The position numbers and the translations under genes are program-made. The notes beneath the pieces were generated by a model, which saw nothing but the letters and a program-made list of their open reading frames with translations, had not been told where the DNA came from and made no database searches. A stretch of 9,604 bases of DNA from Rubrivivax sp. GTDB taxonomy: Bacteria > Pseudomonadota > Gammaproteobacteria > Burkholderiales > Burkholderiaceae. The DNA is taken from positions 1-9,604 of the forward strand of contig SEEY01000106.1 of assembly GCA_004211235.1 (NCBI GenBank), given 5' to 3'. Below are positions 1-6,000 of the stretch, one piece after another; positions within the stretch are counted from its first letter, which is position 1, and each line of letters begins with the position of its first letter.

Positions 1-1381
1 CTCCATGGTCGACAAGCTCGACCAGCCCAGCGTCGATGGCGGCAACACCATCCGCGTCGTCTACCTGAAGAACGCGGATGCCGTGAAGCTGGCTACCGTG
101 CTGCGCGCGGCCTTCGGCGCCGGCTCGTCCGGCAGCACCGGCAGCACCAGCGGGTCCGGCACGACCACCGGCAGCTTCGGCAACACCGGCAACAACACGG
201 GCAACAGCTTCAGCGGCACCAACAACACGCTGAACAACGGCGCGACGACCAGCGGCGGCACCGGCGGCATGGCCTCGGGCGCGTCGACATCGCCGCTGTC
301 CGCCTCGGCGGGCCCGTCCACGGGCGGCTTCGTGCAGGCCGACCCGGCCACCAACTCGCTGATCATCACGGCCGCCGAGCCGCTGTACCGCCAGGTACGC
401 GCCGTCATCGAGCAACTCGATGCCCGCCGCGCGCAGGTTTACGTCGAGTCGCTGATCGTCAAGATCGACAACTCGCGCGCCGCCCAGATCGGCGTGCAGT
501 GGCAGAACCTGTTCGGCAACAGCGGCGACTCCCGCATCGTCGGCGCCGGCACGAACTTCGGCACCGGGTTGTCCAACATCATCAATGGCACCGCGGCCGT
601 GGCCGGCGGCCGCAGCGGCGTCTCCAGTGCGCTGAGCAACGGCACCGTGCCGACCGGCCTGAACATCGGCATCCTGAAGAAGGTGGGCAGCTTCTACACG
701 CTCGGCGCGGTGGCGAACTTCTTCGAAAGCCAGAGCGGCACCAACGTGCTGTCCACGCCCAACCTGGTGTCGCTGGACAACGAGGAGGCGCGCATCGTCA
801 TCGGCCAGAACGTGCCCTTCGTGACCGGTTCCTACGCCGGCACGGGCGCCAGCACCGGCGGCACGATCAACCCCTTCCAGACGGTCAACCGCCAGGACGT
901 CGGCCTGACGCTGAAGATCAAGAGCCAGATCGGCGAGAACGGCACGATCCGCATGCAGGTCTACCAGGAAAACTCGAACGTGACCTCGCAGGGCTCCAAC
1001 GGCCCGACGCTGGACAAGAGCGCCATCGAGACGACGGTGGTCGTGGAGGATGGCGACATGATCGTGCTCGGCGGCCTGCTGAAGGACGAGTACAGCGATG
1101 GCGACGACGGCGTGCCGGGGCTGTCCCGCATTCCGGTCATCGGCAACCTGTTCGGCAGCAAGACGCGCAAGCGCACCAAGACCAACCTGATGGTGTTCCT
1201 GCGTCCGGTGGTGCTGCGCAGCGCCGACGGCAGCAACCAGTTGAGCCTGGACCGCTACGAAAGCATCCGCACCGTGCAGCAGAACGGCCAGCCTGAAAAG
1301 CATCTGCTGCTGCCTGACACCGGTGCGCCGGTGTTGCCCGACCCCAAGGCGCCGGTTTCCAAGATCCCGGCGCAGCAGTAA
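1..1381 (+). CDS. gspD: Type II secretion system secretin GspD, C-terminal part (5' truncated by window)
   Basis: Outer-membrane secretin that forms the multimeric gated channel through which folded periplasmic proteins leave the cell in type II secretion. The reading frame is open to base 2 and begins inside the protein, so the ATG at position 5 is internal; the signal peptide, N0, N1 and part of N2 are missing. Numbering from that Met: end of one ring-building (KH-like) domain and start of the next at about 1-38 (RVVYLKNADAVKLATVL), a Ser/Gly/Thr/Asn-rich insertion at 39-108, the rest of N3 at 109-150, then the secretin barrel domain. Diagnostic stretches are NVLSTPNLVSLDNEEARI (247-264) and the secretin signature VPGLSRIPVIGNLFGS (370-385), followed by TNLMVFLRPVVL. 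The tail after about 405 is Pro-rich and may correspond to the pilotin-binding S domain. It lies 12 bases before gspE in the same operon. Identity as GspD rather than PilQ or a type III secretin rests on these motifs plus the gspE/gspF neighbours. Confidence 0.96.
   Translation, partial: SMVDKLDQPSVDGGNTIRVVYLKNADAVKLATVLRAAFGAGSSGSTGSTSGSGTTTGSFGNTGNNTGNSFSGTNNTLNNGATTSGGTGGMASGASTSPLSASAGPSTGGFVQADPATNSLIITAAEPLYRQVRAVIEQLDARRAQVYVESLIVKIDNSRAAQIGVQWQNLFGNSGDSRIVGAGTNFGTGLSNIINGTAAVAGGRSGVSSALSNGTVPTGLNIGILKKVGSFYTLGAVANFFESQSGTNVLSTPNLVSLDNEEARIVIGQNVPFVTGSYAGTGASTGGTINPFQTVNRQDVGLTLKIKSQIGENGTIRMQVYQENSNVTSQGSNGPTLDKSAIETTVVVEDGDMIVLGGLLKDEYSDGDDGVPGLSRIPVIGNLFGSKTRKRTKTNLMVFLRPVVLRSADGSNQLSLDRYESIRTVQQNGQPEKHLLLPDTGAPVLPDPKAPVSKIPAQQ
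119..328 (+). other. Low-complexity Ser/Gly/Thr/Asn-rich insertion within gspD
   Basis: About 70 residues composed almost only of Gly, Ser, Thr, Asn and Ala, with imperfect repeats such as SGSTGSTSGSG and NTGNNTGN, interrupt the N3 ring domain between its first helix (LATVLRAAFG) and the conserved strand FVQADPATNSLIITA. Gly/Ser-rich loops at this place are known in GspD proteins, where they are thought to be disordered and to face the channel lumen. The DNA is correspondingly repetitive (many ggc/agc/acc codons), so length variation by slippage is plausible; that last point is inference. Confidence 0.8.
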
Positions 1382-1393
1382 CCCATCCCGGTC

Positions 1394-2818
1394 ATGGCCA
1401 CTCCCCGCCACCCCCTGCCCTACGCCTTCGCGAAGGCCCACGGCGTGCTGCTCGAAGACGACGGCAGCACGCTGACGCTGTGGGCCTCGCCCGAGGTCGG
1501 CTGGGCGACGCTCTCCGAGGTGCAGCGCCAGTACGCCGTGGACCGCCTGGAGTCCGAGGCCGCGGCGTCGCTGAACCAGCGCATCGCGTCGGTCTACGCC
1601 GGCAGCGAATCGAGCGCGGCGGTCGTCGTCGGCGAGGTCGAGAGCGCGGTGGACCTGTCACGCATGATGCAGGACCTGCCGGCCGTGGAAGACCTGCTGG
1701 AAGCCGCCAACGACGCGCCCATCATCCGCATGCTCAATGCGCTGCTGACGCAGGCGGCCAAGGACGGCGCGAGCGACATCCACATCGAGCCGTATGAGCG
1801 CAGCAGTTCGGTGCGCTTCCGCGTCGACGGCACGCTGCGCGAGGTGGTGCAGCCCAACCGGGCCCTGCACGCCGCGCTGATTTCGCGCCTGAAGATCATG
1901 GCCGAGCTCGACATCGCCGAGAAGCGCCTGCCGCAGGACGGCCGCATCTCGCTGCGCATCGGCGGCCGCGCCATCGACGTGCGCGTCTCGACGCTGCCGT
2001 CGGCCCACGGCGAGCGCGCGGTGCTGCGCCTGCTCGACAAGAGCGAATCCAAGTTCACGCTTGAAGGCCTGGGCATGGACGGCGAGGTGCTGGCCGCCTT
2101 CAAGAAGCTGGTGCAGCAGCCGCACGGCATCGTCCTCGTCACCGGCCCGACCGGCTCGGGCAAGACGACGTCGCTGTACGCCTCGCTGCAGACCGTCGAC
2201 ACGGCCACCACCAATGTGCTGACCGTCGAGGACCCGATCGAGTACGAACTGCCCGGCATCGGCCAGACGCAGGTCAACGGCAAGATCGACCTGACCTTTG
2301 CCAAGGCGTTGCGGGCCATCCTGCGCCAGGACCCGGACGTCATCATGATCGGCGAGATCCGCGACTACGAGACCGCGCAGATCGCCATCCAGGCGTCCCT
2401 GACCGGCCACCTGGTGCTGGCCACGCTGCACACCAACGACGCGCCGAGCGCCGTCACGCGGCTGACCGACATGGGCGTCGAGCCTTTCCTGCTGTCGTCC
2501 TCGCTGCTGGGCGTGCTGGCGCAGCGGCTGGTGCGTCGCCTGTGCCCGGTGTGCAAGCGGGCCGACGAACACGGCCGCTGGCACCCGGTCGGCTGCGACG
2601 CCTGCGGCCAGACGGGCTACAAGGGCCGCACCGGCGTCTACGAGCTGATGGTGGCCGACGATGCCGTGCGCAGCCTCATCCACAACCGCGCGCCCGAGAG
2701 CCAGCTCACGGCGGCTGCGGAGGCCAACGGCCTGAGGTCGATGCGCGAGGACGGCGAACGCTTGATCGGGAGTGGCGTGACCTCCCTCGAAGAAGTCCTT
2801 CGCGTGACCCGCGAATAG
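1394..2818 (+). CDS. gspE: Type II secretion ATPase GspE
   Basis: Cytoplasmic hexameric ATPase that powers pseudopilus assembly in type II secretion, docking on GspL and GspF at the inner membrane. It has 474 residues, within the usual GspE range. An N-terminal domain (about 1-100) is followed by the core: ASDIHIEPY (126-134), RFRVDGTLRE (141-150), Walker A GPTGSGKTT (251-259), Asp box (about 278-284), Walker B region DVIMIGEIRD (315-324) and the His box TLHTNDA (344-350). A tetracysteine zinc motif is present as C384-x2-C387 and C401-x2-C404, with only 13 residues between the pairs, shorter than in the well-studied enterobacterial and Vibrio proteins. The C-terminal GRTGVYEL segment is typical. 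ATG at 1394 is 12 bases after the gspD stop and has no recognisable Shine-Dalgarno, suggesting translational coupling. PilB is the alternative, but the flanking gspD and gspF make GspE much more likely. Confidence 0.97.
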   Translation: MATPRHPLPYAFAKAHGVLLEDDGSTLTLWASPEVGWATLSEVQRQYAVDRLESEAAASLNQRIASVYAGSESSAAVVVGEVESAVDLSRMMQDLPAVEDLLEAANDAPIIRMLNALLTQAAKDGASDIHIEPYERSSSVRFRVDGTLREVVQPNRALHAALISRLKIMAELDIAEKRLPQDGRISLRIGGRAIDVRVSTLPSAHGERAVLRLLDKSESKFTLEGLGMDGEVLAAFKKLVQQPHGIVLVTGPTGSGKTTSLYASLQTVDTATTNVLTVEDPIEYELPGIGQTQVNGKIDLTFAKALRAILRQDPDVIMIGEIRDYETAQIAIQASLTGHLVLATLHTNDAPSAVTRLTDMGVEPFLLSSSLLGVLAQRLVRRLCPVCKRADEHGRWHPVGCDACGQTGYKGRTGVYELMVADDAVRSLIHNRAPESQLTAAAEANGLRSMREDGERLIGSGVTSLEEVLRVTRE

Positions 2819-2828
2819 GCCACGCCTC

Positions 2829-4040
2829 GTGCCCGCGTACAAATACGAAGCCCTCACCGATGCCGGCCGCCAGAGCAGCGGCCTGATCGAGGCGGACAAC
2901 CCGCGCGCAGCGCGGGCGATGGTGCGCGCGCAGGGGCTCACGCCACTGTCACTGGAGATGGTGCAGCAGCACGGCGGCCAGACGGGCAGCCGCTTCACGC
3001 GCCGCGTCTTCAGTGCGACGGCGCTGGCAGTCTGGACGCGCCAGCTCGCCGGCCTCGTCGGCTCGGGCCTGCCCATCGAGCGCGCGCTGACCGCCCTGGC
3101 GGACGAGAGCGAGGACGGCAAGCAACGCGAGCTCATCAGCCAGTTGAAAGCCGAGGTCAACGCGGGTTCCACGTTTGCACGGGCCCTGGCCACGGCGCCG
3201 CGCGAGTTCGACGAAGTCTTCCGCGGCGTCGTCGCGGCCGGCGAGCAGAGCGGCGCGCTCGGCCAGGTGCTGGAGAACCTGGCCGATGACCTCGAAGAGC
3301 GCCAGGACCTGAAGGCCAAGCTCATCGGCGCGATGGCCTATCCGGCCATCGTGTCCTTCATCTCGGTGCTGATCGTCATCTTCCTCGTCACCTACGTCGT
3401 GCCGCAGATCGCGACCGTCTTCACCAGCTCCAAGCGCACGCTGCCGGCGCTGACGATCGCGATGCTGGCCATCAGCGACTTCGTTCGCGCCTGGGGCTGG
3501 GTGATGCTGGCCGGCCTCGTCGCCGCGGGCCTGCTGTTGCGCCAGGCGTTGAAGGCCGCGGCCTTCCGGCGCAGCTTCGACGCGGCCATGCTCGGCCTGC
3601 CGCTGGTCGGGCGTCTCACGCGCGGCTACAACGCGGCGCGCTTTGCCGGCACGCTGGCCATGCTGGCCGGCGCTGGCGTGCCCATCCTGAAGGCGCTGCA
3701 GGCTGCGGCGGAGACGCTCTCCAATACCGCCATGCGGGCCGACGCGCTGGACGCGCTGGTGCAGGTGCGCGAAGGCGCGCCGCTCGGCTCGGCGCTGGCC
3801 GGCAAGAAACGCTTCCCCGGCATCCTGGCGATGTTCGCGCGCCTGGGCGAGCAGACCGGCCAGCTGCCCCAGATGCTCGGCCGCGCGGCGCGCCAGCTGA
3901 GCGTGGAAGTGCAGCGCCGCTCCATGGCCGCGGCCACGCTGCTGGAGCCGCTGCTGATCGTCGCGATGGGCGCCGTGGTGCTGCTGATCGTGCTGGCGGT
4001 GCTGCTGCCGATCATCCAGCTCAACACCTGGGTGAAGTAG
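2829..4040 (+). CDS. gspF: Type II secretion inner-membrane platform protein GspF
   Basis: Polytopic inner-membrane protein of the type II secretion platform, contacting GspE and GspL during pseudopilus assembly. The start is GTG at 2829, chosen because the product then begins with the family-typical sequence MPAYKYEALTDAGR. It lies 10 bases after the gspE stop, with only a weak AGG about 9 bases upstream. At 403 residues it is full length. It contains two T2SSF domains (about 66-190 and 270-392), each with the helical pattern ending in GEQSGALGQVLENLADDLE (138-156) and the equivalent GEQTGQLPQMLGRAARQL (340-357). Three membrane segments are visible at about 170-193, 222-240 and 371-397. It is the last gene of the rightward operon; a hairpin follows directly and the next gene is on the opposite strand. 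The PilC homologue is excluded mainly by context. Confidence 0.97.
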   Translation: MPAYKYEALTDAGRQSSGLIEADNPRAARAMVRAQGLTPLSLEMVQQHGGQTGSRFTRRVFSATALAVWTRQLAGLVGSGLPIERALTALADESEDGKQRELISQLKAEVNAGSTFARALATAPREFDEVFRGVVAAGEQSGALGQVLENLADDLEERQDLKAKLIGAMAYPAIVSFISVLIVIFLVTYVVPQIATVFTSSKRTLPALTIAMLAISDFVRAWGWVMLAGLVAAGLLLRQALKAAAFRRSFDAAMLGLPLVGRLTRGYNAARFAGTLAMLAGAGVPILKALQAAAETLSNTAMRADALDALVQVREGAPLGSALAGKKRFPGILAMFARLGEQTGQLPQMLGRAARQLSVEVQRRSMAAATLLEPLLIVAMGAVVLLIVLAVLLPIIQLNTWVK

Positions 4041-4056
4041 CCCGGCGCTGCCGGGC
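4040..4056. terminator. GC-rich hairpin between the convergent gspF and DUF3455 gene ends
   Basis: A perfect 7-bp stem (gcccggc, 4040-4046, pairing with gccgggc, 4050-4056) with a 3-base loop begins on the last base of the gspF stop codon. It fills most of the 21-base gap between the two convergent genes. There is no T-run on either strand, so it is not a canonical intrinsic terminator. It could be a weak bidirectional terminator or a 3'-end stabiliser for both mRNAs. Confidence 0.4.
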
Positions 4057-4061
4057 CGTCG

Positions 4062-4577
4062 TCAGCGATAGAAGTAATAGACCGCCGTGTAGGCCACGCG
4101 CGCGGGCTGGCCCAGCTTGGCGGTGGTGCAGGGCTCGGCGGGCTCCACGCCGCCGCCGGTCTGCAGGCGCTGAATGCTGCGCACGTCGGCCAGCACGCCG
4201 CTGCCACTGTTGCTCCTCGCGCCCAGCAGCAGCCACGGGATGGCCGTGGCCGGCGTCGTGCTGGGCTCGCGGGCCTTCACCTCGCCGACCACCTGGCTGC
4301 CATCCGCCGCCTCCCAGGTCGGCCCCGCGTAGTGCTTGCCCAGCGCGTGGCTGCGGCGATCCGCCAGCGTGGCCTCCGGCGCGCGAAACGCCCAGGCCGG
4401 GCCGCTGCCGTCGGCCTTGGCGGCGCATTCGTAGATCTGCACGCCGCTGGCCAGCGCCTCGAAGGCGAGCACCTGGCCGGCGGGCGGCTGCAGGCTGGCG
4501 GGCACCTCCGGCGGTGTGGGTGCCGAGGCACAGCCGGCCAGGGCCAGGGCGGGAAGCAACGCAACAGCGACGCGCAT
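4062..4577 (-). CDS. DUF3455-family lipoprotein of unknown function
   Basis: A 171-residue predicted lipoprotein. The N-terminus has a short basic start, a hydrophobic stretch and a lipobox LALAGC with the lipidated cysteine at residue 16. The next residue is Ala, so outer-membrane sorting is expected. The mature part matches what I recall of the DUF3455 family: GVQIYEC (45-51), a W-x-F segment (62-64), HYAGPTWEAADGSQVVGEV (82-100), AIPWLLL (112-118), a VRSIQRLQTGGG stretch (132-143) and a C-terminal aromatic strand YTAVYYFYR. Two conserved cysteines (C51 and C150) may form a disulfide. ATG at 4577 is supported by GAAAGG five bases upstream (plus-strand 4583-4588). Its 3' end converges on gspF and its 5' end diverges from the nucleotidase gene. 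No catalytic residues are evident and the family function is not known to me; its position beside type II secretion genes does not by itself imply a role in secretion. Confidence 0.85.
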   Translation of the reverse strand: MRVAVALLPALALAGCASAPTPPEVPASLQPPAGQVLAFEALASGVQIYECAAKADGSGPAWAFRAPEATLADRRSHALGKHYAGPTWEAADGSQVVGEVKAREPSTTPATAIPWLLLGARSNSGSGVLADVRSIQRLQTGGGVEPAEPCTTAKLGQPARVAYTAVYYFYR

Positions 4578-4651
4578 GAGAGCCTTTCGAGCGAAGAAGC
4601 GACCAGTCTAGGAAGGCCGGGCTCGCAGGTCGCCCCCTATCATCGACGCCC
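4578..4651. promoter_or_regulatory. Divergent intergenic region serving the lipoprotein and nucleotidase genes
   Basis: These 74 bases must carry the starts of two divergent transcripts. On the minus strand there is a good Shine-Dalgarno (GAAAGG) and a possible -10 TAGACT (complement of 4605-4610; 4 of 6 consensus bases) without a convincing -35. On the plus strand TATCAT at 4638-4643 matches 5 of 6 bases of the -10 consensus. It ends only 8 bases before the ATG at 4652, again without a clear -35 and with no Shine-Dalgarno. The promoter assignments are inference. Confidence 0.35.
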
Positions 4652-5554
4652 ATGCCCGCCACCCTTTCCGGCCAACTCGTCGTCGCGATCTCGTCGCGCG
4701 CCCTCTTCGACTTCGAGGCCGAGAACACCGTCTTCGAGGCCGGCGACGACCATGCCTACATGGCCCTGCAGCAGCAGCGCCTGGACGAGCCCGCGCCGCC
4801 CGGCGTGGCCTTCTCGCTGGTGCGCAAGCTGCTGGCCTTCAACGACGGCGCAGCGCCGCAGGTGGAGGTCGTCGTGCTGTCGCGCAACGACCCGATCTCC
4901 GGCATGCGCGTGTTCCGCTCGGCGCGGCACTACGGCCTGCCCATCGAGCGCGGCGTGTTCACCCGCGGCGCCTCGCCGTGGCGCTACCTGCGGCCGCTTG
5001 GTGCGCAGATGTTCCTGTCCACCAACGAGGACGATGTGCGCCAGGCGCTGGCCGCCGGCGTGGCCGCCGCCCGCGTGATGCCGCTGGCCGCCCGCGCGTC
5101 GGCGGCCCATCCGCACGAACTGCGCATCGCCTTCGACGGTGACGCGGTGCTGTTCTCCGACGAGGCCGAACAGGTGTTCCAGCGTGACGGCCTGGACGCG
5201 TTCCGCGAGCACGAGCGCTCACGCGCCCATCTGCCGCTGCCGGCAGGCCCGTTCAAGCAGGTGCTGGCCGCGCTGCAGCGCCTGCAGCACGTGCCCGGCG
5301 GCGGCATGAAGGTACGCACCGCCCTCGTCACCGCCCGCAGCGCGCCCGCCCATGAGCGGGCGCTGCGCACGCTGATGGACTGGCAGATCGAGGTCGACGA
5401 AGCGATGTTTCTCGGCGGCCTGGCCAAGGGCGAGTTCCTGCGCGAGTTCGAGCCGGATTTCTTCTTCGACGACCAGGTGGGTCATGTCGAAAGCGCGGCG
5501 GTGCATGTGCCGGCGGGGCAGGTGACGGCGGGTATCGCGGCACTGCCGGCGTAG
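4652..5554 (+). CDS. Cytosolic 5'-nucleotidase, NT5C1-like (HAD fold)
   Basis: Predicted cytoplasmic enzyme that hydrolyses nucleoside 5'-monophosphates to nucleosides and phosphate, in nucleotide salvage or turnover. It has 300 residues, about the usual length of the bacterial 5'-nucleotidase family related to animal cytosolic 5'-nucleotidase I. Family-typical stretches are LVVAISSRALFDFEAEN (9-25), VEVVVLSRNDPISGMRVF (71-88), HYGLPIERGVFTRG (93-106) and FLSTNEDDVRQAL (121-133). HAD-like elements follow: FDGDAVLFSDE (161-171, with D162 and D164 as likely nucleophile and acid/base), TARSAP (227-232, motif II), a lysine at 259 and FFDDQ (271-275, motif IV acids). ATG at 4652 fits the family N-terminus, but no Shine-Dalgarno precedes it. 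It is a single-gene unit: a divergent gene lies upstream and a long non-coding stretch downstream. Substrate preference cannot be read from the sequence. Confidence 0.92.
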   Translation: MPATLSGQLVVAISSRALFDFEAENTVFEAGDDHAYMALQQQRLDEPAPPGVAFSLVRKLLAFNDGAAPQVEVVVLSRNDPISGMRVFRSARHYGLPIERGVFTRGASPWRYLRPLGAQMFLSTNEDDVRQALAAGVAAARVMPLAARASAAHPHELRIAFDGDAVLFSDEAEQVFQRDGLDAFREHERSRAHLPLPAGPFKQVLAALQRLQHVPGGGMKVRTALVTARSAPAHERALRTLMDWQIEVDEAMFLGGLAKGEFLREFEPDFFFDDQVGHVESAAVHVPAGQVTAGIAALPA

Positions 5555-5640
5555 CTTCGCATCGTGCAGGCATTGGCGGCGTTCCGCCGACGGGCCGGCG
5601 CGTGGCGGGCACCGGAAAACTCGACGCAATTACACGGATT

Positions 5641-5671
5641 TTTACAAACCGTCAAGTCAATTCAATATACG
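5641..5671 (+). promoter_or_regulatory. Candidate distal sigma70 promoter for the receptor gene
   Basis: TTTACA at 5641-5646 (5 of 6 bases of the -35 consensus) and TATACG at 5666-5671 (4 of 6 of the -10 consensus) are separated by 19 bases, longer than the 17-base optimum. If used, it would give an untranslated leader of about 320 bases. This is weak evidence in an AT-rich background. Confidence 0.2.
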
Positions 5672-5791
5672 GATGTCCATTGCCTAAGTCGTGACCGCGC
5701 GATTGTCCCTGCCTCTCTACATTCGATAATTGCTGAATGAGATAACCCATTTCGTTGGCAAAAGCCATCAGTTACAACGTTTCCGCTTTGT

Positions 5792-5807
5792 CGTCATTGA
5801 TGACGAG
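5792..5807. promoter_or_regulatory. Inverted repeat, possible operator
   Basis: The 16-base site TCGTCATTGATGACGA consists of perfect 7-base arms around a 2-base centre. It lies in the AT-rich part of the leader, about 30 bases upstream of the candidate proximal -35. Size and symmetry suit a dimeric helix-turn-helix regulator. No regulator gene is present in the window, so the protein is unknown. Confidence 0.4.
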
Positions 5808-5837
5808 TTTATTCAATATCAATGACTTGCATAACTA

Positions 5838-5866
5838 TTGACGGCGGCGGCGCGCGTCAGTTGATT
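5838..5866 (+). promoter_or_regulatory. Candidate proximal sigma70 promoter for the receptor gene
   Basis: TTGACG at 5838-5843 matches 5 of 6 bases of the -35 consensus. At the ideal 17-base spacing lies TTGATT (5861-5866), which matches only 3 of 6 of the -10 consensus. The AT-rich tract immediately upstream could act as an UP element. Start of transcription would be near 5873, giving a leader of about 130 bases that includes the palindrome at 5961-5970. Confidence 0.25.
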
Positions 5867-5960
5867 CTCGGAGCCAGCGCTCGGCGCTTCTAGTTTCCAT
5901 CGGACCAGGAAAAATCGATCACTCGGACACGGCGCCGCCACCCTGCGCGCCGTGAAATGA

Positions 5961-5980
5961 GTTTGCAAACCACCCGTTTG
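5961..5980. promoter_or_regulatory. Perfect palindrome plus overlapping hairpin before the receptor RBS
   Basis: GTTTGCAAAC (5961-5970) is a perfect 10-base palindrome. Its right half, CAAAC (5966-5970), can also pair with GTTTG at 5976-5980 to form a 5-bp hairpin with the loop caccc. The two pairings exclude each other. The element ends 11 bases before the GGAG ribosome binding site. It could be an operator at the DNA level or a small RNA structure near the start; both are inference. Confidence 0.35.
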
Positions 5981-6000
5981 TCGGTTTTTCTGGAGTCCCC

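Larger units (their letters stand above)
5555..6000 (+). promoter_or_regulatory. Long AT-rich leader / regulatory region of the TonB-dependent receptor gene
   Basis: This is 446 bases without a gene. The first 65 or so are GC-rich and include a 5-bp hairpin (5575-5588) with no T-run, so no clear terminator for the nucleotidase is seen. Positions 5641-5820 contain about 42% GC by hand count, against roughly 70% in the genes around them. Within it are a 9-base direct repeat attcaatat (5660-5668 and 5812-5820), a tandem gtcaa (5651-5660), an inverted repeat (5792-5807) and, closer to the gene, a palindrome (5961-5970). A Shine-Dalgarno GGAG at 5992-5995 lies 5 bases before the ATG at 6001. I found no open frame of useful length, no cobalamin or TPP riboswitch core and no good Fur box. 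Confidence 0.6.

Noticed and set aside
1658..3325. Long minus-strand open frame (about 555 codons) across gspE and gspF
   Set aside because: It is antisense to two clearly conserved genes, its product is a low-complexity Arg/Ala/Val/His/Gln-rich sequence with no family resemblance, and such frames are common opposite GC-rich genes.
4332..5078. Plus-strand open frame bridging the lipoprotein and nucleotidase genes
   Set aside because: It overlaps two genes with strong family matches on their own frames and encodes a Pro/Arg/Ser-rich shadow product.
5575..5588. Hairpin after the nucleotidase gene as a terminator
   Set aside because: The stem is only 5 bp (ggcgg/ccgcc) with no T-run, so it is not convincing as an intrinsic terminator.
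5722..5745. Possible Fur box (GATAAT-containing stretch) upstream of the receptor
   Set aside because: Compared with the 19-base Fur consensus, only the first GATAAT half-unit matches; the rest does not, so iron control is not supported.
5730..5750. Resemblance to part of a TPP riboswitch (ctga...gata..ccc)
   Set aside because: The second conserved TPP element and the flanking helices are missing; the match is a few scattered bases.
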